Below, one piece after another: positions 1-9,794 of a DNA stretch of 64,000 nt. Each line of letters begins with the position of its first letter. Within the stretch, counting starts at the first letter, position 1. This stretch comes from Apiospora phragmitis (Eukaryota > Ascomycota > Sordariomycetes > Amphisphaeriales > Apiosporaceae): positions 3,762,501 through 3,826,500 of the forward strand of contig JAQQWL010000006.1 in assembly GCA_038363925.1 (NCBI GenBank). The letters are read 5' to 3'. Made by a program: the position numbers and the translations under genes. The notes beneath the pieces are model-generated. The model saw only the letters and a program-made list of their open reading frames with translations. It searched no databases and had not been told where the DNA came from.

Positions 1-8
1 ACACGGTT

Positions 9-1186
9 ATGGCACCCTCGAAGTACTTGCTGTTCGCTGTTCCTGCGCTTCTGCATACTGCGTTCCTCAACACGCATCTCATGACCCCCATGGCGACACA
101 AGCTCTCAACGCATCTCTGGGAACACAGCAGTGGTCCCTGCTCGACAGACGCGAGTCGTTGACAGGCTACATGTCCGTGCTTGAAAGCCATGAGCGGGGC
201 TTCAGGGTCATGAGATGTGACCACAGTCTCCTCGGCGGCGAATGGACGAACCTGGAGAAGCCGATCGTGGCAGAGCCCATCTACGCCGTGTTCACTATGC
301 TCGAAGCGGTACGCCTTGTGAAGGTCGAGAAAAAGGTCCCCGATAACCAGGCCAAGGCGCTCAATATGTAAGTAATGTTATTTTTTGCCCATCAGGATTG
401 TGTATGTACTGAACATTTCCCAAGTGGTCTCGGAATTGGAACGTCTCCATCGGCTATGATTGCCCATGGGATTGACACCACCATCGTGGAAATTGACCCC
501 GTCGTCTACGAATACGCCGTGAAGTACTTTGGGCTTCCTGCAAATCACACAGCCGTCATTGAGGATGCAGTCAGCTACACTGCCCGAGCTGCGTTGGAGG
601 AGCCGGAGCATTATGACTACATTCTTCACGATGTTTTTACCGGCGGAGCCGAGCCTATCCCACTCTTTACGCTGGAGTTCCTCCAGTCCCTAAACACTCT
701 CCTCAAGCCAGATGGTGTCATTGCCATTGTAAGTTAACAGTCCCCACGATCCCCAGATTTTCTCTAATGAGCCCTCAGAACTATGCCGGCGACTTCTTGC
801 TGCCTCCTCTGAGCAGCGTCATGCGCACTATTAGAGAGGTCTTCTCCTCATGCCGCGTATTCCGCGAGTCAGAGAAACCATCCGAGGATGAAATTGCAAA
901 GTCCGGGCAAGATTTCGACAACGTAGTAGTCTTCTGCAGGAAGACAACAAAGAAGATCGCGTTTAGGCACGCCGTCGAAAGGGACTTCCTGCAAAGCATC
1001 GCACGGTCGCAATTCATGGTGCCAAAACATGAAGTGCCCGAGTCGGCTTTCTTGAGCGGCGATAAAGTAGGCCTAGTGCGAAACAACCAAACCGACGTCC
1101 TCGTCAAGCACCATGATCAAACAGCGCTTGGCCATTGGTCCGTTATGCGAACTGTTTTGCCTAAGGAGATTTGGGAGAGCTGGTAA
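9..1186 (+). CDS. Spermidine/spermine synthase-like protein, 5' end possibly off the window
   Basis: Three exons, 9-367, 425-728 and 779-1186, with introns 368-424 and 729-778, give 356 residues. The first junction restores the SAM-type nucleotide loop GLGIGTSPSA (around residue 121) and the second joins GVIAI to NYAGDFLLPP. An acidic strand end, VEIDPVVYEYA, follows the glycine loop, then YDYILHDVFTGGAEPIP, as in the aminopropyltransferase/methyltransferase Rossmann fold. The N-terminus begins with a hydrophobic stretch (YLLFAVPALLHTA). Fungal proteins of this type often have a longer, membrane-embedded N-terminal half, so the ATG at 9 may be internal and the true start may lie before the window. 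The substrate cannot be told: classical polyamine synthase activity is not assured for this membrane-associated subgroup. Confidence 0.75.
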
Positions 1187-1713
1187 GCTGTGCAGGAATC
1201 CTCGAAGTTTTATATATATCAGTTTGCCATGGTGCCACTATTTTGACATAGTTGGTTTAATTACGGAGCTATGGATAGGAGAATCCCATGACCATGCGTG
1301 CCATATATGGACTCTCGATGAAAACGGACATAGGACCCAATTTGCCATGAGTATTACTCGTCCAAGGGTGTGTCCAAGTGAAGTCATTTGATCTCATCTG
1401 CCAATTTGGAAGCAATCTCACCGTATAAACATGATCGGCCTGCACATTGCACCCTCGCTACGTGGCTACGTGGTTGACTAATTTCTCGTTGGCCCATATG
1501 GGCCTTCCACCACGCCATGTCACAGCACGGGCTTCCGTCCGACCATGTCCCGGCGGGACTAGGAACCAAACCCGGTGATGAAGCCTGGCAACCGCTTGGG
1601 GAGGAGCCAATTTCGCTGTACCTATATGTACCTATATATAGGCGAATATGCTGTTCAATGTCCTGAATTGGGCAAAATCCCCCCCCCTTTACATATTTGA
1701 ACATTTTTGAATC
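1187..1713. other. Intergenic region
   Basis: No gene seen. It holds the 3' flank of the synthase-like gene, a TATA-like stretch near 1631 and a nine-base C run at about 1679-1687 just before the decayed oxidoreductase. Confidence 0.6.
1631..1640 (+). promoter_or_regulatory. TATA-like element
   Basis: The sequence CCTATATATA lies about 75 bp upstream of the ATG at 1714, a plausible core promoter position in filamentous fungi. Assigned from sequence only. Confidence 0.3.
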
Positions 1714-3379
1714 TTGAACCCCCTCATGGGCAAGGACACCAATAACATTGAATACGATATCATCGTTATCGGTTCGGGCCTAGCCGGCATATGCACTGCG
1801 CTAGAAGCCCTTGAGCACGATGAGACCCTCTCGGTGCTCCTGATCGATGACGCCGGTAAGCACGCCCATCCCGAACCGCCCGGAGTCGGCGACTTGGACG
1901 CGCTCATAGGCAAAACGAACAACGCCGAGACGCGCGAGTGGCTGAAACAACACCGCGATGCTTTTGTCCGGGATATCTCCCCAGGTCGATTGTCATCGTG
2001 CATGGCTTGGCCGTTCCGGAAGGAGAGAGCTGCGACCGAAGCCGCCTCAGAGGCGTTGCTAAAGCACTCGAAGACAGCACCGGCGGGCCTACTGCCATTG
2101 TTAGAGTACCGCCCTGCTTGCCGAGCTGTGCGGTTGGTTCTTGGGTGTGATGATGACGGAGCGCGGAAGCTGCTGGCGGAGAAGGGTACTAAAAATACTA
2201 AAACAGTGACGGGTGTCGAATGTGAAGTTCTCCCGCCTATTTACCTGGCTTTGAAACGCTGCCTACACCTCAATCGCTGGATCTCGCGCCATACCACTAG
2301 CATCATCGATATTCCAAAGATGCCCGCGAAGCGCATTCTCTTCCGTGCCCGTCTCGGGGTCGTGCTGGCGACGGGGGACCCTTCGTCGTGTAATGCGCAC
2401 GCGCCATCGTCACCGCCGCCGAACTCGCACGGCAGCAGTAGTTCGGGAACCGCTCTGGCACGACAGGTCGGAGGCGACGTGGCCTGCTTCTATTGCTTGG
2501 AAAAGCCGACGGGGCCGCCGCCGCCGCCTTCGGTCTTGCCGCTGGCCCGCACGCACATGTGTGGCATTGCGGTCGCCCACGAGAACGGGCCGGCGCTTCG
2601 CGGCCGAGGATATGGAGGGCAAGGCCTTTTCCAGGGAGCTGGGGCGCAAGGCGGGCGGAGAGGCCTTCCTCATCCTCGATGCGCGACAATGGGCCGCGGC
2701 GACGAAGAAGCCGCAGCCGAAGCAGGGCCAGGAAGAGAAGAAGAAAAAGAAGACATTTCCCAGCGTCAAATGGAAGCGGGACCAGCAGCAGCAGCAGCGT
2801 CAGCATCGCCACCAAAAGGCAAAGAAGCTCGACCGCCTCGCGCACAAGATCGGCGTCGACGCCGACGGGCTGGGCAAGGCCGTCAGCGAGTACAACGAGG
2901 CGATCCGCGCGGGCCGCGAGGACGCGTTCCGCAAGAAGCCGGAGCACTGCCGGACGGCGCTCGAGAAGGCGCCCTTCTACGCGCTGGACATCTCGCTGCC
3001 GCGGGGGCGGTCGCCGACGCCGCGGCGGAGGCCGAGGGTGGTCGGGTTTATCCGTGTTGACGAGGAATCCGGGCTCGTACTCGATGATGACAACGACGAC
3101 GACGAGAACGAGGGGGGACATGTCGTCATCGGGGGGCTGTATGCCGCGGGAACATATTCGATAAGTGGTAGTGTTAGTGGGGGTAGTGATGGGGCTGTTT
3201 ACCCGTTAGATGAGAAAATCAAGAACGACGGGCTCGATGACATCGCGGCAAATGTGCGTTCGGGCCGGAGGGCGGGAAGGCATGCTGCTGCTGCTGCTTC
3301 CAGAAAGCATGATACACTCTCGAATGGGGAGGAGGGGAATGGTCAAGAGGTGGAGGAGTGTGCAACCAATAACCAATAG
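1714..3379 (+). pseudogene. Decayed FAD-binding oxidoreductase (fumarate reductase/tricarballylate dehydrogenase type)
   Basis: The start is well preserved: a dinucleotide-binding motif YDIIVIGSGLAGICTALEA near residue 15, followed by an acidic LLIDDAG strand end. Downstream the similarity to FAD_binding_2 flavoproteins jumps between frames. GVVLATGD (about 2350) is in frame 1, CARAIVTAAELARQ with flanking stops is in frame 3, and the stretch RRFAAEDMEGKAFSRELGRK to the end (IGGLYAAGTYSISGSVSGG near 3135-3185) is in frame 2. No plausible GT-AG introns explain these jumps. A run of codons for K, Q and R near 2730-2830 looks like low-complexity expansion. Members of the family are usually about 480-550 residues, which matches the span. 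I read this as a multiply frameshifted pseudogene; a very poor assembly of a GC-rich segment is the alternative. Confidence 0.65.
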
Positions 3380-3722
3380 GCCAACCCACATCGTATAGGC
3401 TTTTCCTTCGCAACCATTGACGGTTTTCGAGTATTCGAAAATAGCCAATTCGCATAGCTCCAAACGTGGGGACTGATCTATTTGGCTATGGACAAGGGAG
3501 GTAGAACAGTCTTCCACGGCAACCGTCAGCTATGGACGAAAAGAGAATACATAATAATGACAAGCCGACGCGCCATCACTACCCTGCTCTTTTACATACC
3601 GAATGCTTCTATTGTCTATAATATTTCCGAAAGTCGCTTTTTGAAACGTGCCCATCCATCCTCCTGTCTCTCCGGGTACTCCTAACTTTTCACCACCTGT
3701 TCCTGTTCCTGTGCCAAGGTTC
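3380..3722. other. Intergenic region between convergent genes
   Basis: This is the shared 3' flank of the plus-strand oxidoreductase relic and the minus-strand biotin ligase. No gene or repeat recognised. Confidence 0.6.
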
Positions 3723-5805
3723 TTAGATTTTCCTCTTGACCAACCCCTTAAAAAAGTCGAAACTGTTCTCGTCGCTCTGCAGCGCCCATATCTTGCCCGA
3801 CCCGATCTCCTCGGCCCGCAGCATGCCCCAGTCCCGCGTGATGCCGACGATGCGGGCCTTGACCCCGCCCTCAGCCTCGAGCGTGACCTCCTGCCGTCCG
3901 TGCAGCCAGTGGCTGTAGTAGATGTGCTCGAGCTCGGCGGTGAAGCCCTTGCGGACGAACAGCTTGTATAGCGCCTCGAGCCGCGTGAGGATACGCGCGA
4001 CGAGCCGCTCGATCCGGAACGGCGCGAGGTGCGACGGCAGCAGCGCGTCCAGTGACGTCGTGGGACGGCCATTCGTAGTGTTGATCCCGATGCCGAGTAC
4101 GATCTGGTAGGCGCCGTCGGCGTAGGCGCAGTTGGCCAGGATGCCGCCGATCTTGACGTACGTGGGTTCCTTCGCCCGCGGGTCCAGCGCGTAGATGTCG
4201 TTGGGCCACTTCAGCTTGACGGGCACCTCGCCGTAGCCCTTGTCGTAGCCCTTGACCGCCTGCACGATCGCGATGGCGGCCAGGTACTGGATGAAGACGA
4301 TGGGCCGGGTGGGCGCCAGGCGGACCGGGTGGTTGATCACCGTCGACATGATGAGGGACCCGGCCGGCGACACCCAGACGTTGTTGCCGCGTCCGCGGCC
4401 GGCAATCTGCGTCGTAGCCGTCAGGGTAAAGCCGTCGGGCAGCTTCGACAGGAGGCTATAGTTCTTTTCTAGGAGCGTGTTCGTACTGGTGACGACTTCA
4501 CCATACATCAGGTGGTCTCCCCACTCCTCCGCATCCGTATCCACCTCGCGATATGCTTTGAGCCCGGCGTAGAAGGCATGATGGTTGAAATAGGGGGTCT
4601 CCTTGGTGTCAGGCCAGGCGGTTTCATGGACTACTATTCTCTTCGTAATAGAAGAGTAGTCGACAATGCCAACCTCTTCTGGAACCACTTTCGAAGCCTC
4701 ACCAGCCTCACCATTTGTGTCTGGCAAGGCTTCCTTTAACTCGTGCGTATCCCATCTCGTCTCTTCTTTCTCGAGATGAAACGTATCTTGCTCCCCCTTG
4801 ATGAACTCTTCGCCATCCTTCCGCGTGATGACTTTCCTCTAAAGAGTGCAGCAAGATGTCCACTTCTCCCTTAGTCAGCGACGACAGATGAAGCTTCGAC
4901 AGCGAAGGTATAGCAGACGTCTCCGGGCTCACCTCTAGACCAAGCTTAGCCAGGCATGCTTTGAGAAACGCCGTACGCTCATCATCCGTGGCCGTCAGGG
5001 CCGCTATCAGCTCGTCGTAGCCCGGAACATCATACTGCTTACTCAGGTTGAGGGGAGAAAACTCGGGGTGGGGACCGGACAGTAATGCACTGCCCAAGCC
5101 AACTTTGCAGTGCACCAGAGCAGCCTTTTCCTTGCCGCCGTCTACATCCAGGTCGGCAGCATACGAGGCAAGCACCTCGACGTCGTCGCCGAGCTCGCCA
5201 CGGAATGGCACGAAGACGCCGCCGCCGTTGTAGTAGCTTGTGACCTCATCCGGCACAGCGCCTGTGCCCTTGAACATGTCCTTGCGGACCTTGAGCGTGA
5301 CGGCACGGGCGCCCTTCTCGCTGTGGTACTGGAAGCCCGCGAAGGCGCCGCCACGGCAGATGCCGGGGAAGAAGGCCAGCTCGCGGGAGCCGACGACCTC
5401 CATCGGCTTGTGGCCGACCTCGAACTCGCACTTCTTGCTGCCGTAGTAGGCGCCGGCGCAGAAGCCGAGGTAGGCGCCGCCGCGCCGGACGTACGCGGCG
5501 ATGACGGCGTTGCCCGGGCCGTTTAGGGCGCGGCAGTAGCCGAGGTCGGCGCCGCCGGGGAAGACCAGGAGGGCGCACGAGGGGCCCCACGGCTCCTTGA
5601 GCAGGGTGTTCTCGGTGATGGGGATGACGGCGTAGTTGGGCGACAGGAGCCGGCGCAGCGAGTAGATGGCGTGCTTCACGGACTCGATGGTCGTGCCGGT
5701 CCCCGTGTAGACCAGGACATTGAGTTTACGGGGGAGGGGCCATGATGCCGGTCCCGGCGAAGAATCCCAGATGACTGACGTGGATGGGATGTGGCACAAA
5801 GACAA
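3723..5805 (-). CDS. BPL1: Biotin-protein ligase, with one apparent single-base frameshift
   Basis: This enzyme attaches biotin to carboxylases through biotinyl-AMP. The N-terminal half (from 5805) is the glutamine-amidotransferase-like BPL_N domain, with LNVLVYTGTGT, VFPGGADLGYC and GGAYLGFCAGAYYG. The C-terminal half is the catalytic LplA/BirA fold, with GRGRGNNVWVSP, KWPNDIYALDP and IVLGIGINTTN. The halves lie in different frames. The switch is at 4836-4837 (coding strand GAGGAAAG): dropping one G gives HSLEKVITRKDGEEFIKGE with no gap, and 2083 bp minus one base gives 694 codons including the stop. There is no room for an intron at that point. As this gene is essential in fungi, an assembly indel is more likely than gene loss. 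The exact start is uncertain; the ATG at 5805 is the first in frame before RKLNVLVY. It is divergent from COA4, 304 bp away. Confidence 0.9.
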
Positions 5806-6109
5806 AAACTGAAGTAGAAAGTTTAGGCTGGGGGGCGACAGGATTTTTACGAGACACTTCCCATATTAAAAGAAAAAGGGTTGTTCAGAATACAGTCAGA
5901 CTTCGGATATTGTGGGTTGGTTTCTTTTATTATTAGTTGTGATACCACATCTGAGACCGACTACCGAGCGGGCGGTCGGGGCATAAATATGGTCCGTGGG
6001 GTGACTACCACAATCCACAACGGCAAGTTACTTCCCTATAAGCCACTACGACCAGTCTAATAAACGTACGAGAGACCATCCTCATCACACTACTATCTCC
6101 TACCCAAAG
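5806..6109. promoter_or_regulatory. Divergent intergenic/promoter region of BPL1 and COA4
   Basis: Only about 300 bp separates the two divergent starts, so both promoters must lie here or overlap the genes. No specific operator was recognised. Confidence 0.45.
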
Positions 6110-6554
6110 ATGTCGAACGAAGAAAATGACAAGACTACGCAGAGTGCTCCGGACGACGATGAGCCGGACGAGTGGTGGGTTGTTATATATGCTATGACGT
6201 TGCAACAGCTGCATCTTACTAGCTAACACACACCCGCTTCCTCATGCAGGGACAAGCGAATCTTCAGCACGGGATGTGCAGGTAAGCCTTGAGAGTCCAT
6301 GCGAAGGAAGCAACGATCCAATCACTAACTCAAAGACACCCAACTGGTAGACGAGAATGCCAAGATGACTGACTGCTACTACGACAAGAAGGACTGGCGC
6401 CAGTGCAAGAAAGAGGTGAGCCCCGTCGTACCAACCCATCCATTCAGCCATGAGAAGAACTGACAACAGACTGTCTCGAATCTAGATGGAGATATTCCGG
6501 GAATGCTGGAAGAAACACCACAACGACGAGAGGACATCTATGAAAGATGCATGA
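6110..6554 (+). CDS. COA4: Cytochrome c oxidase assembly factor 4 (twin CX9C protein)
   Basis: Four exons, 6110-6174, 6250-6281, 6351-6415 and 6486-6554, encode 76 residues. With the acceptor at 6350 the cysteines fall at residues 31, 41, 51 and 61, a perfect C-X9-C-X9-C-X9-C ladder, with DWRQC as in Coa4 of other eukaryotes. Such proteins are imported into the mitochondrial intermembrane space by the Mia40 oxidative relay and act in complex IV assembly. An alternative acceptor at 6335 would add five residues and break the first spacing, so 6350 was chosen. The acidic N-terminus (DDDEPDEW) is typical of fungal members. The next gene on the same strand is MGM101, also mitochondrial. Confidence 0.85.
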
Positions 6555-7007
6555 TGTGATGGATTGTCGTTCCATGCCGGAGTTGTAAACTTGATACACC
6601 CCTACATGAGCGAGAGCCAAAATCGAGATAGAAATACTGGAAATCACCAATCAATCTACTTGTTGTAAACAGTTCTCGATACTCACGACTGCATGTTTAT
6701 AGCTGAATAGAAACGTTTTGTTTGTTTCAATGACTGCTGTTCGACGGGGGGCTGATGCTATTCTTGGTAGCAGCTGTCCGTTTCGCCGTTTCATAGGCCA
6801 CCCATCGGCCCGCTAAACACCCGCCATTGCAAGGCGCCGCTAGCAGCCAGCAATTGATCTGATCCCTGGGGTTCAATCCAATCGAGCATCGAAAATTTGG
6901 ACAAGAACTCGTCCCTTGGAAAACCCCGATATCTGGATTCTCTCGCTCTCTTCGACAGCCACCACCACCACACAGTCAAGACACACGAGATTTAGACATA
7001 AAACATC
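6555..7007. other. Intergenic region
   Basis: 3' flank of COA4 and promoter of MGM101. No gene seen. Confidence 0.6.
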
Positions 7008-7980
7008 ATGGCGTCGCGTGCTACCAATTGCTTGCGCATTGCGTCGCGCCAAGTTGGCCTTGCCACAAAAGCTCCCACCCGGAGCATAGGGTCAATCTCC
7101 AGGGCAAGGCAATATCCTTCGAGCACCGCACCCAGGGCGGCCACCACCACCACCACCTCCAAGCCCACGACCTCCTCGTCCTCCACGACGACCGCCACCA
7201 GATCGACGCCTCCCGCCGCGACAAAACCGGCCACCACCGCCGCCTCCTCCACAACAAACGGCACCGCCGCCTCCAAGGTCGCATCCTCGGCCTCCCCGCC
7301 CGCGCGCGACCCCATCCCCGCCGTCTCGGGCATGCCGCTGCCCGACGCCCCCTCGGCGGCCGGCCAGGACCAGAAGCCGATCGACTGGTCGTCGTCGTAC
7401 CACGGCCTGGGCACGTCGACCTTCGGCCCCGAGGTCGCCACGGTCCTGCAGGCGCCCCTCGACGCCGACGACATCGAGGTCAAGCCCGACGGCATCATCT
7501 ACCTGCCTGAGATCAAGTACCGCCGCGTGCTCAACGCCGCCTTCGGGCCCGGCGGCTGGGGCCTGGCCCCGCGCGGCGACCTCGTCGTGCAGGACCGCCT
7601 GGTCAGCCGGGACTATGCCTTGATCGTCCATGGACGGTATGTTGTCTATCCACCCCTCTGACCCTACAAACAAATTCAGCATATACTAACAACCATTTCC
7701 CCCACCACACAGATTCGTAGGCCAAGCCCGCGGCGAACAGCAGTACTTCAGCGAGGACGGCATCTCGACCGCGGCCGAGGGCTGTAAGTCCAACGCCCTG
7801 ATGCGCACCTGCAAGGACCTGGGCATCGCCTCGGAGCTGTGGGACCCGCGCTTCATCCGCAAGTTCATGAAGGCGCACGCCCAGCAGGTCTGGGTCGAGC
7901 ACGTCGTCACCAAGAAGAAGAAGCAGATCTGGCTCCGCAAGGACGACGAGGTCCGGTATCCCTTCAAGAAGACGACGTAG
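7008..7980 (+). CDS. MGM101: Mitochondrial genome maintenance protein Mgm101
   Basis: Two exons, 7008-7636 and 7713-7980, with a 76-nt intron whose junction restores [10 protein letters not shown], encode 298 residues. The N-terminus ([17 protein letters not shown]) is an arginine-rich, acid-free presequence. It is followed by a long Ala/Thr/Ser/Pro-rich low-complexity linker to about residue 115. The conserved Rad52-like single-strand annealing core starts near [12 protein letters not shown] and runs through [26 protein letters not shown] and the lysine-rich tail RYPFKKTT. Known role of the family: recombinational repair and maintenance of mitochondrial DNA nucleoids. The linker is longer than in yeast. 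Confidence 0.92.
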
Positions 7981-8576
7981 AAGCAGTCGTAGTCGAAAGA
8001 AGAAAGTCGAGAACAAATCACGATTGTGCGAGGAGCGAAACGGAACGGGCTTGTCTGTACTGTACATCACGACACATAGATATGGCAAATGAGCGGGCGA
8101 GAAGTTCGTCCAGAAATACTTGTAGGATGGGATATATACCCCGGATCGTGCCATTAGAAGAAATGGGGAAACAGACGGCGATGATACTAGCCAGATTACG
8201 TCCAGGCAAGATGGGTACGGGTTTAGTTCATCAAGTTCAGATATGCCAGGCTAAGGCGCCGGCAGAAACGCTCTGGTCGTATAAGATCATGTTGGACCAT
8301 AGAATAATGATGCAAGCAGCATCCCTCCAACAAGGCGCAAGCGCTCAGCAAGAAGCTGCTAGGTTCTTCACGACAAGAATGCAGTATTGTCACTCCACCT
8401 CATCCGCCCCTTGCGGCCATTTGAATCTAGCAATATTCATGCCCCCCTCATGCGAGAGGGAAAGCCACCGAAAGACGCTTCGCCCAGAACTCCTGTTCCA
8501 TAACCCTATTGCCGTCCATGCGGTATTCATGTTAAAACGTTATCCATAATCAGGTGATCCAGCGCCATCCATCTAG
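7981..8576. other. Intergenic region between convergent genes
   Basis: Shared 3' flanks of MGM101 and the HVA22-like gene. Open frames here show no recognisable protein. Confidence 0.6.
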
Positions 8577-9794
8577 CTAGGGCTGATCAACACCAGAGCT
8601 CTTGCCTCTCGTGGGCGAATCGTTTGACGGTGTGGCCGCCCCTGTCGATCCCCCCATAGTAGTCCCCCAGCCCAAAAAGCTCCAGCCAGCACGGCCGCCG
8701 GTAGAACCTGGAGTTGAGGCCTCGGCGCGCCGGCGTAGACCGTTCTCGTCCTCCTCGCTTGCGCTTTCCGCCTCGATCTTCTCGAAGTCGACCTCGCTCC
8801 GGCTCTTGCTTAGCGCGCTCCACACACTGTGCCCGCTCGGTGGTCTTTCGAGGCCACTCCCTGCGTTGTTGTGGCCGTTGTTGTCGGCACCGTCGAGGCT
8901 CAGGCTCCCCGGTCTGCGGTCGTCGTCCTGTCGCTCCTGGAGGGCCTTAGCCTCGCGGTCGAGCGCATTGAGCACGAAGGCCAGACGCTCCCGCTGCGAC
9001 GCGATGAAGCTCATCTTCTCCTGGGATCCGCGAATGTTGTCGGGGATCAGCGTTCCGCTCGAACTTATATCGGCCGCCCCGGCCCCTTGCACACCGCGGG
9101 TGCCCCCGGAAGAGAAGCCACCTGCCGAGGCGAGAGCGCTAGCGCCAGTCGCAGCGCTCACGGCGCTGGCCAAGAGGTTGTAGAATTCGGTGCCCGCATT
9201 CCCGGTGCCCTGGGACGCCCAGCGCGTGGCTGGCACGCTGAACCTAGCGAGCAGCGCCTGCGTGTAGCCCTGCGGCGCCGACTTGGCCCGCACCTCCTCG
9301 GCGCTCGGCTCGCTGGGCGGCATGCCGAGCATCTTGGTCTTGACTAGCTCGATGGCCTGGCGCAGGTAGGCCATGCCGGCGGTCCGGAGGCGGTCGTGGG
9401 CACTGGCGATGAAGTCCTCGATCTGGGTCTCGTTCTCCTCGAGGTAGGGGTGGAGGTAGGTCTCGTAGAGGTAGCGCGCGCCCTGGGTCTGGGGCAGGAC
9501 CAGGTAGAGCAGGAAGAAGAGGCGCAGGTAGCTGTAGAAGGGGATCCACCACAGGATGAACTCGAGCCAAGACTCGGCGAGCAGGGCGCACGAGAGGACG
9601 GACCAGTACATCAGCCATGGCGTGAGCTGGGTCGGGTCCGACGTCTTGAGGGCTTTGTAGGAGGCGAAGAGGGGGAAGAGAAACGAGGCTATCGAGCTGC
9701 GCGGACCATAGTGTTAGATGCGTCACATTTGCCAGGGGGTATTGTAATTGTCAAGGGTAGCCTACGAGAGGAATTTGGGGATTAGGTCGAACAT
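8577..9794 (-). CDS. TB2/DP1/HVA22 (REEP-like) membrane protein
   Basis: Exon 1 (9794-9766) and exon 2 (9696-8577) flank a 69-nt intron and encode 382 residues beginning MFDLIPKFLSSIASFLFPLF. The family core covers roughly residues 1-110: SYKALKTSD, WLMYWSVLSCALLAESW, WIPFYSYLRLFFLLYLVLPQTQGARYLY in consecutive pieces, with hydrophobic hairpins. These proteins shape tubular endoplasmic reticulum and aid trafficking. The C-terminal two thirds is a serine/glycine/acidic low-complexity tail (residues about 190-382) typical of fungal HVA22-like proteins rather than the short Yop1. The start was chosen because the small first exon restores the amphipathic N-terminus. Confidence 0.85.

Noticed and set aside
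9..1186. A 28-nt intron ending at the first AG (395) in the synthase-like gene
   Set aside because: Too short for fungal splicing; the acceptor at 424 restores the GLGIGTS motif in frame.
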